From positions 1-64,000 of the forward strand of contig PALV01000020.1 in NCBI GenBank assembly GCA_002706685.1: a DNA stretch of 64,000 nucleotides, in the 5' to 3' direction. Each line of letters begins with the position of its first letter. Positions within the stretch are counted from its first letter, which is position 1. Under the pieces are notes generated by a model. It ran no database searches. It worked only from the letters and a program-made list of their open reading frames with translations, and was not told where the DNA came from. The stretch is from Gammaproteobacteria bacterium. Lineage in GTDB: Bacteria > Pseudomonadota > Gammaproteobacteria > Pseudomonadales > Pseudohongiellaceae. This document shows positions 56,996 to 64,000 of the stretch, piece by piece. A program made the position numbers and the translations under genes.

Positions 56996-58177
56996 ATGTA
57001 CAAGATCACAACCTACAATCAGATCTCGGAAAAAGGCATTAATCGATTCACGTCGACGCACTATCAGGTGGGCGGTGTCCAGGACCAGGCCGATGCCATC
57101 CTGCTGCGCAGCCACAAACTTGCCCCTGAAGAGCTGAATGACTCAGTCCGTGCTGTCGCCCGTGCCGGCGCAGGTGTCAATAACGTGCCTGTCAGCCACT
57201 GCACTGAACGTGGCATTGTTGTCTTCAACACGCCCGGCGCCAACGCCAACGCGGTCAAGGAGCTGGTTCTGACCGGCATGCTGCTGGCGTCGCGCGGCAT
57301 TCTGCCTGGCATGGCCTACGTCGACACCCTTAATGAAATGACCGATAACGCAGCGATGTCCAAACTGCTGGAAGCCGAGAAGAAGCGTTTCGCCGGCCAG
57401 GAGCTGGCAGGTAAAACGCTTGGTATCGTCGGCCTGGGCGCCATCGGCTCCATGGTGGCCGGCATGGCAATCGATCTGGGTATGACCGTGCTTGGCTACG
57501 ACCCTGCCCTGTCCGTTGATGCCGCATGGCGACTGCCCAGCCAGGTTCACAAAATCGAGAACCTGAGCGCGCTGATGGCCAATGCTGACTTTGTCAGTCT
57601 GCACCTGCCGGTACTGGACAGCACCCGCAATCTGATTAATGCGGACCTGGTGTCGGCGATGAAACCCGGCCTGTGCCTGCTGAACTTCGCCCGCGACGAG
57701 ATCGTCGATCACGACGCAGTCATTGCCGGCCTGAACAGCAAGCAGCTGCGATTGTACGTCAGTGACTTCCCGCGACATGAACTGATCGGCAGGGAAGATG
57801 TGATCCTGACGCCTCACATCGGCGCCAGCACTGCCGAGGCTGAAGAAAATTGCGCGATTATGGCTGCAGAACAGCTGAAGGATTTTCTGGAGAATGGTAA
57901 TATCCGCAACTCGGTCAATTTCCCGTTCCTGACCCTGGACCGGGTGCCCGGCGCCGATGCTGGTACCCGCCTGGCCATTACCAATAAAAACGTCCCCGGC
58001 ATGTTAGGAAAAATCCTGTCTGTGCTTGCTGATCAGAACATCAACGTGGTGGACATGATCAACAAGAGCCGGGACGAGATTGCCTATAACCTGATTGACC
58101 TCGCCAGCGCGCCCTCTGACGCCGCTGTGGCTGCAATTGCCAATACCGCTGATGTCATCAGAGTGACCCGTTTATAA
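56996..58177 (+). CDS. serA: D-3-phosphoglycerate dehydrogenase, short ACT form
   Basis: NAD enzyme for the first step of serine synthesis. The start is ATG 56996 (MYKITTYNQIS), 393 residues; the open frame reaches back into the divergent gene without support. The NAD-binding segment is GLGAIGSMVAGMA, with the catalytic pair in DEIVDHDAV and LTPHIGASTAEAEEN. An ACT domain (about 325-393, NKNVPGMLGKILSVLAD) provides serine feedback. The 202-base region before it holds a TATAAA (56900-56905) without a good -35. serC follows after 37 bases. Confidence 0.93.
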   Translation: MYKITTYNQISEKGINRFTSTHYQVGGVQDQADAILLRSHKLAPEELNDSVRAVARAGAGVNNVPVSHCTERGIVVFNTPGANANAVKELVLTGMLLASRGILPGMAYVDTLNEMTDNAAMSKLLEAEKKRFAGQELAGKTLGIVGLGAIGSMVAGMAIDLGMTVLGYDPALSVDAAWRLPSQVHKIENLSALMANADFVSLHLPVLDSTRNLINADLVSAMKPGLCLLNFARDEIVDHDAVIAGLNSKQLRLYVSDFPRHELIGREDVILTPHIGASTAEAEENCAIMAAEQLKDFLENGNIRNSVNFPFLTLDRVPGADAGTRLAITNKNVPGMLGKILSVLADQNINVVDMINKSRDEIAYNLIDLASAPSDAAVAAIANTADVIRVTRL

Positions 58178-58214
58178 ACACCTACTGAGTCAATTAGTTG
58201 CAGGAACCAATGCT

Positions 58215-59303
58215 ATGAAACGTGTGTACAATTTTGGGGCCGGACCGGCCATGCTGCCAACGTCAGTAATGGAACAGGCGCGTGATGAGATGCTCGACTG
58301 GAACGGCATGGGCATCTCTGTGGTAGAAATCAGCCACCGCAGCAAGGAGTTTGAGGCACTGCTGACGGAAACCGACGAGCTGATCCGGGAAGTATCCGGC
58401 CTGCCCGATAACTTCGAGATTCTGTACATGCACGGTAGCGCCCAGATGCAGTTCGCGGCAGTACCGTTCAACCTGCTGGGCCTGAATCCGGCGCACAAGG
58501 CAGCCTACGTAGAGACTGGTAACTTCGCGCAGCTCGCCCGCAAAGAAGCCTCCCGCTTCGGCAATATCACCATCGCCGCCAGCAGCGAGGCCAGCAACTT
58601 TGATCATATTCCCGAGCTTGACGTCAGCGCGCTGGACCCGGATACCTCTTATGTCCATCTGACCAGTAACAATACAATTTTCGGTACACGCTGGAATCAG
58701 TTCCCTGACACAGGCAAGATCCCACTGGTTGCCGACATGACTTCCGAACTGCTGTCACGCAAACTGAACTTTGACCAGTTTGGCCTGATTTTCGCTGGCC
58801 TGCAGAAAAACCTGGGCCCCTCAGGTATGGCCGTGGTACTGGTCCGCAAAGACCTGATTGGCCACGCGCTGCCGCAGACGCCGTCGCTGCTCAATTACGC
58901 GACCTTCGAGAAAAATCACTCCATGCCCAACACCATCAACACATTTGCCATCTACATCATGAATCTGATGCTCAAATGGCTGAAGGCCCAGGGCGGACTG
59001 CCGGCTATCGAACAGCTTAACGCGCAAAAAGCCAAGCTGCTTTATGATGTGATAGACAGCCATGATTTCTACATCGGCTCTGCTCAAAAAGCGCACCGGT
59101 CACACATGAATGTGACCTTTAACCTGAAAGACAGCGCGCTCGACAAGAAATTCCTGGATGAAGCCCTGGCCCGTGACCTCTACGCGCTCAAGGGCCACCG
59201 TCTGGTCGGTGGCATCCGGGCTTCAATCTACAACGCCATGCCACTGGAAGGCTGCCAGACACTGGCAGACTTCATGAAGGAGTTTGCTCAGCAGAACGGA
59301 TGA
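58215..59303 (+). CDS. serC: Phosphoserine aminotransferase
   Basis: PLP enzyme converting 3-phosphohydroxypyruvate to phosphoserine and also serving pyridoxal phosphate synthesis. The 362 residues begin VYNFGAGPAMLP, carry the PLP Lys in FAGLQKNLGPSG and end with GGIRASIYNAM. AGGA lies upstream of the ATG. It forms a serine operon with serA and overlaps greB by four bases. Confidence 0.97.
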   Translation: MKRVYNFGAGPAMLPTSVMEQARDEMLDWNGMGISVVEISHRSKEFEALLTETDELIREVSGLPDNFEILYMHGSAQMQFAAVPFNLLGLNPAHKAAYVETGNFAQLARKEASRFGNITIAASSEASNFDHIPELDVSALDPDTSYVHLTSNNTIFGTRWNQFPDTGKIPLVADMTSELLSRKLNFDQFGLIFAGLQKNLGPSGMAVVLVRKDLIGHALPQTPSLLNYATFEKNHSMPNTINTFAIYIMNLMLKWLKAQGGLPAIEQLNAQKAKLLYDVIDSHDFYIGSAQKAHRSHMNVTFNLKDSALDKKFLDEALARDLYALKGHRLVGGIRASIYNAMPLEGCQTLADFMKEFAQQNG

Positions 59304-59806
59304 GCCGCTACCGACCACCTGCCCCGCCAAAATCCAACTACCTGACCGCAGAGGGCGAAGCCCGACTGCGGCAGGAGCTGGATACGCTCTGGCGTGAGGA
59401 ACGGCCCCTGGTCACACAGCAGGTCAGTGATGCAGCTGCACTGGGTGATCGATCCGAAAATGCCGAATACATCTACGGCAAAAAGCGGCTGCGTGAAATC
59501 GACCGGCGGGTGCGTTATTTGCGCAAACGACTGGAGGCCGCCACGGTGGTCCGCCGCCCTCCCGATGATACGAACAAAGTCTATTTTGGCGCCTGGGTGG
59601 AGCTTGAGAATGAGGCCGGCGACGTGAATCAGTACCGTATCGTCGGACCCGACGAAGTCGGTGACCACGACGGCTACATCAGCATGGATGCGCCTCTGGG
59701 TCGAGCGCTGCTTGGCCGCCAGCTTGACGATGAAGTTACCATCAACTCTCCTACCGGCCGCGCCAGCTACTGGATCGTTTCAATTCGTTATAACATGCAG
59801 CCATGA
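59300..59806 (+). CDS. greB: Transcription elongation factor GreB
   Basis: Rescues backtracked RNA polymerase by promoting transcript cleavage. The N-terminal coiled coil includes YLTAEGEARLRQELD and the tip acidic pair in DRSENAEYIYGKKRLREID; a C-terminal FKBP-like domain follows. The 168 residues and extra N-terminal RYRPPAPPKSN mark GreB rather than GreA. Coupled between serC and the AraC-type gene by four-base overlaps on both sides. Confidence 0.94.
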   Translation: MSRYRPPAPPKSNYLTAEGEARLRQELDTLWREERPLVTQQVSDAAALGDRSENAEYIYGKKRLREIDRRVRYLRKRLEAATVVRRPPDDTNKVYFGAWVELENEAGDVNQYRIVGPDEVGDHDGYISMDAPLGRALLGRQLDDEVTINSPTGRASYWIVSIRYNMQP

Positions 59807-60801
59807 AACGTGTCTGTATGCTGGCCCTGCCCGAGGCTCTGGCCTCCAGCGTATCCATACCACTGGAGATGATGAGTGCTGCCGACACGATTCACGGACT
59901 GCGGCAACACCGACGCCAGCGACAGCTGCAACTGGACATTGTTGCCGAACGCATAGAACCATTGCCCATGACCGCCGGCATCTCGCTGACGCCGACCACC
60001 TCTCTTGACCAGGTAGCGGAAAGCAGTCTGGTTTTCATTCCCGCGCTGTGGGGCAATCCGCGCGCGGCAGTGCGGCGCCATGCACGGATGGTTGACTGGC
60101 TGCAGCAGCAATATCAGCAAGGTGCCACCTTCTGCAGCGTCGGCACAGGCAGTTACTTCCTGGCAGAGGCGGGACTGCTGGACGATCGCACGGCGACGAC
60201 TCATTGGCGCTACTTTGACGATTTTTCCAGAGAGTATCCTCGCGTCAATCTCCAGCGAAAACGCTTTATCACGCACCAGGACAGGCTGTATTGCACGGGC
60301 AGCGTCAACGCCGTGCGCGATGTCATGCTGCATTTTGTCGAAGTACTGTTTGATGCGCAGATCGCGGACGAAGTGGCACGCCATTTCACGCACGAGCTCA
60401 AGCGCTCATTCGAAGCTCTTTTGCTGGCGACTGATCAAAAAAACAGCCATCACGATGAGCAGATCATCAAGGTTCAGGAGTGGCTGCAAAAACACTACGC
60501 GGAATCGATCAACCTCACCGAGGTGGCACAACGATTTGGTCTGAACAGTCGCACGTTCAATCGTCGCTTTCGCCTCGCGGCCGGCAAGACGCCCATGCAG
60601 TATCTGCAGGAAGTTCGCGTAGACCAGGCACGCGAGTTGCTCAAACAGAGCAACCTCAGTATTGCGGAAATCGCCTTTGCTGTCGCTTACCAGGACGTCA
60701 GTTATTTCACGGGGCTTTTCAAGCGTCTGCAGGGGGTAACCCCAAATGCTTACCGACGGCTGGTCCGCAACAAGGTGTTCAACGTGCACCAGGAAGGGTG
60801 A
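59803..60801 (+). CDS. GlxA-type AraC family regulator with DJ-1/PfpI domain
   Basis: A 332-residue regulator. The N-terminal DJ-1/PfpI-like sensor domain (about 1-190) includes TFCSVGTGSYFLAEAGLLDDRTATTHW with the conserved Cys. The C-terminal AraC double helix-turn-helix (about 225-325) has VAQRFGLNSRTFNRRFRLAAG and IAFAVAYQDVSYFTGLFKR. The family often controls nitrogen or amine catabolism genes. Coupling to greB and serAC by a four-base overlap is unusual. The target is unknown. Confidence 0.9.
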   Translation: MKRVCMLALPEALASSVSIPLEMMSAADTIHGLRQHRRQRQLQLDIVAERIEPLPMTAGISLTPTTSLDQVAESSLVFIPALWGNPRAAVRRHARMVDWLQQQYQQGATFCSVGTGSYFLAEAGLLDDRTATTHWRYFDDFSREYPRVNLQRKRFITHQDRLYCTGSVNAVRDVMLHFVEVLFDAQIADEVARHFTHELKRSFEALLLATDQKNSHHDEQIIKVQEWLQKHYAESINLTEVAQRFGLNSRTFNRRFRLAAGKTPMQYLQEVRVDQARELLKQSNLSIAEIAFAVAYQDVSYFTGLFKRLQGVTPNAYRRLVRNKVFNVHQEG

Positions 60802-60810
60802 CAGCCCGCG

Positions 60811-61074
60811 CTAGCGAGGTGTCTGATATTTTTCTTTCCATTCAGCGTAGGGCATGCCGTAGACCCTTTCCCTTGCCTGCTCGTAATCCATGGCAACTCC
60901 CCGCTCCTGCGCTTCAGCGGCATACCATTTGGCAAGACAATTACGACAGAATCCAGCCAGCTCCATCAGATCAATATTCTGCACCTGTTTGTTTTCATCC
61001 AGGTGTCTCAGCAGTCGCCGGAATGCGGCTGCCTCAAGTTCAGTTCGCAGCGCGTCGTTTTTTGCATCAGACAT
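60811..61074 (-). CDS. DUF1244 family protein
   Basis: An 87-residue helical protein with AFRRLLRHLDENKQVQNIDLMELAGFCRNCLAKWYAAEA and a C-terminal YGMPYAEWKEKYQ, matching DUF1244, a widespread proteobacterial family of unknown function. The paired cysteines (FCRNC) are conserved in it. It converges with the GlxA-type gene, and a 20-bp dyad lies just upstream of its start. Confidence 0.85.
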   Translation of the reverse strand: MSDAKNDALRTELEAAAFRRLLRHLDENKQVQNIDLMELAGFCRNCLAKWYAAEAQERGVAMDYEQARERVYGMPYAEWKEKYQTPR

Positions 61075-61087
61075 AAAACACTAACCT

Positions 61088-61107
61088 CAACTATTCATGA
61101 ATGGTTG
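61088..61107. promoter_or_regulatory. 20-bp dyad upstream of the DUF1244 gene
   Basis: CAACTATTCATGAATGGTTG is an inverted repeat with one T/G exception, 14 bases upstream of the DUF1244 start. Its position suits an operator or a 5' stem controlling that gene. The rest of 61108-61238 holds no gene I can see. Confidence 0.4.
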
Positions 61108-61238
61108 AAAGTGTAACTTGAAAGGAGCTTGCGAGCGAAGTTCGGTGGAGGATTCTGAGATTGAAATGTCCTGGTTTCTGTCAGGAGAGGCCCGCCGCAG
61201 CAGACCTCCCCCTTCACATTGACGATCGACCGTGGTCG

Positions 61239-61655
61239 TTAGCCGGTAGCGCTGGTGTATTCAGGCTCTTCGTCATCGGCCAGATCGCCCATGCCGTCAT
61301 CAACGGCTTCCGGCATCTTGTGGATGGCTTCTTTGCGGTGTTTTTTGTCGACAGACTTCAACTGGCGCTCGGCGGCGTTAAACGCATCGCGAATCGCCAC
61401 ATAGAGATCTTCGTGTGCGTGATTGTCATGCTGCTCCTGCGTAACAACCACAGGCTTGTTCGGGGTATGTAATTCAAGGGTCACGGAATAGACTTTACCC
61501 TTGTGGTGGTTGTTGTGGGGCGAATCAAGAACCACACGACCACCTATGATGTCACTGCAGAAGCGACGCAATTTATCGATTCGCTTGTTAACGGCGTCAA
61601 CAATAGCTTCTGTTTGTTCGAGATTGTGAAACACTACCTGAAATTCATTGGACAT
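61239..61655 (-). CDS. Ribosome hibernation factor (HPF/RaiA family)
   Basis: S30EA-like protein that binds the 30S decoding site and silences ribosomes. The 138 residues show the HPF fold (FQVVFHNLEQTEAIVDAVNKRIDKL, then HEDLYVAIRDAFNAAERQLKSV). After it comes an acidic tail (about 105-138) not present in short E. coli HPF, and far shorter than the dimerisation domain of long HPF. The start may be ATG 61655 or GTG 61661; AGGAG precedes both. Confidence 0.85.
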   Translation of the reverse strand: MSNEFQVVFHNLEQTEAIVDAVNKRIDKLRRFCSDIIGGRVVLDSPHNNHHKGKVYSVTLELHTPNKPVVVTQEQHDNHAHEDLYVAIRDAFNAAERQLKSVDKKHRKEAIHKMPEAVDDGMGDLADDEEPEYTSATG

Positions 61656-61756
61656 AATCACTTGTCTCCTGATTTAACGGTGATCACTTTTCTATTTTTT
61701 TGGTCACTTTATAGGTCAACTCCTCCTCGGCTGTATCAGCCAGTTTGCGGACGTGA

Positions 61757-62815
61757 TCAGAAACTGTCGGCCAGTCTGGCAACCGCCAGCGCGTAGTTAT
61801 TCGCGCAGTTGTAGCTCAGCAGGGCACGGAAGTTCTGGTAGGTCAAAAATGCAGGCCCATCGGCGCCATCTGGCAACACAATGGATGCTGCGATGTCTGA
61901 AGTCGGTAAGTCGCTGCCATCAGCCTGGCGCACGCCCTCAAGCTGCCACTCGTCCACCGGACGCTGCACAGTATGGCGACTCAGCACACTGCATGAGTAG
62001 CTGACATTCTCCTGACTCCACTGCGAGGCGCGATCGTGGTAGTCGGCAGGCAGTGTGACTTGCCGTCCCCAGCGCTCACCAGACTGCCAGCCGGCATTAC
62101 GCAGGTAATTGGCAATCGACGCAAAGACATCAGCCTCGGTCGTCCAGATGTCGACCCGGCCGTCGCCGTCAAAATCTACCGCGTGGTTGATAAAGCTGGA
62201 GGGCATGAACTGGCTTTGTCCCATGGCGCCAGCCCAGGAGCCTTTCATGTTCGGATGGTCGATATGACCCTCCTGAAGAATGCGCAGTGCGGACAGCAGC
62301 TCACCCCGGAAGTAGGCAGCGCGGCGCGGGTCGTAGGCCAGCGTGGCGAGGGCACGAATCACGTCCGTGCCACCTGTGAAATTGCCGTAATTGGTTTCGA
62401 TACCCCATATGGCGACGATAAAGCGGGCCGGCACACCATATTCGGCAGCCACCTGGTTAAGCACATCGCGGTGCTGCGCCATGCGCGTCCTGCCAGTCTG
62501 GATGCGCCAGTCCGTCACACGCTTGTCCAGATACTGAGCCAGCGTTTCGACAAATTCGGCCTGATTACGGTCGTTGCTTACAACCTGAGGGATGGGCGCC
62601 AACCCTGTCAGCGCCTGATCGATGATATCTTCGGAGATGCCGGTTTCTCTTGCCTCGGCGATTAGCTGCTGCAGCCACTGTTGAAACTCGGGATCAGGAG
62701 CAGCGACTTCACTGTCTGACTGGGCACTAACTTTCCATCCAGCGAATGACAGGACCACTATCGTCACACATGCCATTCGGGTCAAACCAAACCACAATCG
62801 AGTCATCAAACACAT
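61757..62815 (-). CDS. Lytic murein transglycosylase (MltB-like, SLT_2)
   Basis: Cleaves peptidoglycan to anhydro-muropeptides. A signal peptide ends near WKVSAQSD without a lipobox, so the enzyme is soluble in the periplasm. The catalytic Glu is in FIVAIWGIETNYGNF (about residue 145). AGAMGQSQFMPSSF and DFDGDGRVDIW are typical of the MltB/SltB1 family. The 352 residues extend past the catalytic domain without an obvious peptidoglycan-binding module. This may stand in for the mltB gene missing from the rlpA region. Confidence 0.9.
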   Translation of the reverse strand: MCLMTRLWFGLTRMACVTIVVLSFAGWKVSAQSDSEVAAPDPEFQQWLQQLIAEARETGISEDIIDQALTGLAPIPQVVSNDRNQAEFVETLAQYLDKRVTDWRIQTGRTRMAQHRDVLNQVAAEYGVPARFIVAIWGIETNYGNFTGGTDVIRALATLAYDPRRAAYFRGELLSALRILQEGHIDHPNMKGSWAGAMGQSQFMPSSFINHAVDFDGDGRVDIWTTEADVFASIANYLRNAGWQSGERWGRQVTLPADYHDRASQWSQENVSYSCSVLSRHTVQRPVDEWQLEGVRQADGSDLPTSDIAASIVLPDGADGPAFLTYQNFRALLSYNCANNYALAVARLADSF

Positions 62816-62835
62816 ACTCCCATGATGATTTCAGC

Positions 62836-63438
62836 CTACTCCTTAAATTCAGTTTTGTCTAACAGATGCGCGTCGATTGTCTCGTGATAGCACCAGTGCC
62901 AGGGCTCGTAACAGATCATTCCGGTACCTCCCTCAGGATAGGACAACAAAAATCCGTAATCCTCCGCATTGGCCGTTAACCAGGCGTAAGCAGCTGTACT
63001 ATCGAACTCTGTCTCCAGTGGTTTGCTGCCCGGTGTGCCGATGTCAATGGCACGTCCGGTGTGGTGCTCGCTGAAACCGGGGGCCGCAGTGTAGGCAAGG
63101 ACATCTTCAAGCGTCCGACCAGAGGCAAGCTTGCGTTTGATCAGGTCTGCCTGATAAGCCACACTGCGAAATGCCGAGATCAATTGCAGAGTAATGCCGT
63201 CACGCGCAGCCGCTGCCTGCATGGCCTGCCAGGCCCGCAAGGCCACTGGCGTCAACTGCACGGGACGCTGGAACATGTCATGACCCGCATCAACCAGCTG
63301 ATCTGGCTCGGGATGAAACGGCAACCCCGAAGTAGTGGGGTAATCGGCCGGGATCCCCAGTCGGGCAAACAAGGACTGTAGCTCGTCAATTGACGAGACA
63401 GGTGTCTTAAATGCCATATTGTTTGACTGTAACGACAT
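62836..63438 (-). CDS. M15-family D-Ala-D-Ala carboxypeptidase (VanY/LdcB type)
   Basis: Zinc peptidase of 200 residues with SAFRSVAYQADLIKRK, the motif SEHHTGRAIDIG (SxHxxGxAxD) and EPWHW supplying the remaining zinc ligand. It is likely to trim peptidoglycan stem peptides. No signal peptide or membrane segment is seen, which suggests either cytoplasmic LD- or DD-recycling or a missed upstream start. It lies just upstream of the transglycosylase gene on the same strand, a functional match. Confidence 0.87.
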   Translation of the reverse strand: MSLQSNNMAFKTPVSSIDELQSLFARLGIPADYPTTSGLPFHPEPDQLVDAGHDMFQRPVQLTPVALRAWQAMQAAAARDGITLQLISAFRSVAYQADLIKRKLASGRTLEDVLAYTAAPGFSEHHTGRAIDIGTPGSKPLETEFDSTAAYAWLTANAEDYGFLLSYPEGGTGMICYEPWHWCYHETIDAHLLDKTEFKE

Positions 63439-63522
63439 AATTGCACAAAGGGTGTTTAGCTATATTACTCATATCGTAGCAGTCGTTGCACTGGCCGTCA
63501 TAGCGTAAAGGAGAATTATCGG

Positions 63523-64000
63523 ATGACAGCACTTCCCGTGATTATTGGCTTCGGCGGGATCAACCCGGCAGGCCGCAGTTCCTCACATCATGGGTATCGC
63601 CGCATGATAATGGATCAGCTGGCCGCGCAGGATGCGATGCAGACCAGAGCCAGCCTGGCCAGCCTGATGGGGCTGCTGCAATGGCACGAAGGCCGCTGGT
63701 TCAATCCGACCGATAACAAAGCCGTCGAGCTCGAACCCTACCTGATGAGCATTGATGCACAGCTGAAGCACGGCACACTTATCCGGAAACTTGAAAACAA
63801 TCTGTTTGATCCCGCTCGCCTGCCCTACCACAAAAAGGCCGTGCTGAACGCCAGCGATACCAGCCCGATCCGGTTCCGTATGCGGCGCCAGCACTTGCCA
63901 GATCGGATACCAATGGACTGGCTGCTGAGTGATGCCGGCAATGGGCTGGTTGATGTCGAAATCCCCACATCGCTGGAGATCATGACCGAGAACACACGTA
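63523..64000 (+). CDS. fabY: Beta-ketoacyl-ACP synthase FabY, N-terminal part
   Basis: An open frame from ATG 63523 to the window end without a stop; AAAGGAG is nine bases before the ATG. The product opens PVIIGFGGINPAGRSSSHHGYRRM, shown here only up to the 20-residue segment VIIGFGGINPAGRSSSHHG, which from memory matches the start of Pseudomonas FabY, the synthase that starts fatty acid elongation in place of FabH. The catalytic Cys-His-His region lies outside the window. Confidence 0.85.
   Translation, partial: MTALPVIIGFGGINPAGRSSSHHGYRRMIMDQLAAQDAMQTRASLASLMGLLQWHEGRWFNPTDNKAVELEPYLMSIDAQLKHGTLIRKLENNLFDPARLPYHKKAVLNASDTSPIRFRMRRQHLPDRIPMDWLLSDAGNGLVDVEIPTSLEIMTENTR

Overview
The window looks like chromosomal DNA of a free-living gammaproteobacterium with a Pseudomonas/Cellvibrionales-like gene order. 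The evidence is a set of blocks typical of that group: msrPQ-pssA-ilv, clpB-pgeF-rluD-bamD, thiO beside minor pilin genes, miaB-phoH-ybeY-corC-leuS-lptE-holA, and lipB-ybeD-dacC-rlpA-mrdA-rlmH-rsfS-nadD-proA. A FabY-type ketoacyl synthase starts at the right edge. Almost all of the window is dense housekeeping DNA. I saw no tRNA, CRISPR array, insertion sequence or prophage gene.

Layout. Positions 1-272 hold two strong promoters pointing left, most simply read as the P1/P2 promoters of an rRNA operon just outside the window. At 0.3-8.2 kb lie msrPQ (periplasmic methionine sulfoxide repair), pssA, the divergent ilvY/ilvC pair, a possibly leaderless small membrane protein, and ilvBN behind a structured leader. 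At 8.5-14.1 kb are clpB, pgeF, rluD and bamD. At 14.1-19.8 kb are gmhA, nadE, thiO and a reduced minor-pilin set. At 19.9-30.2 kb are a TSUP permease, a PhoPQ-like two-component system with a PepSY protein, envelope proteins, a membrane-anchored cold-shock protein, slyX, a fatty-acid desaturase, a TlpA-like thioredoxin, srkA, a PLP aminotransferase, a His-rich secreted protein and a DUF1820 gene. At 30.4-38.4 kb is the miaB to holA block.

The most unusual part is 38.4-46.6 kb. In relatives, holA is followed closely by the lip/dac/mrdA block. Here about 8 kb of accessory genes separate them: a DUF4404 protein; a GNAT-like protein and an ICMT-like membrane methyltransferase transcribed back-to-back with a six-helix class III cyclase; an ectoine-type aspartokinase with no ectABC nearby, coupled to a class V PLP enzyme; and an NSS transporter coupled to a periplasmic cyclophilin with an extra domain. 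The cyclase keeps its metal and purine residues but lacks the usual transition-state Asn. It and its divergent partners are my best candidate for an undescribed signalling system, though that is a hypothesis.

From 46.6 to 56.8 kb one long leftward gene string covers lipoylation, cell-wall synthesis, ribosome silencing, NAD and proline synthesis, and a thiouracil-desulfidase-like / GIY-YIG / metallo-hydrolase trio. At 57-60.8 kb a rightward string links serine synthesis (serA, serC) with greB and a GlxA-type regulator. The window ends with a DUF1244 protein, a ribosome hibernation factor, a lytic transglycosylase, an M15 peptidase and the start of fabY.
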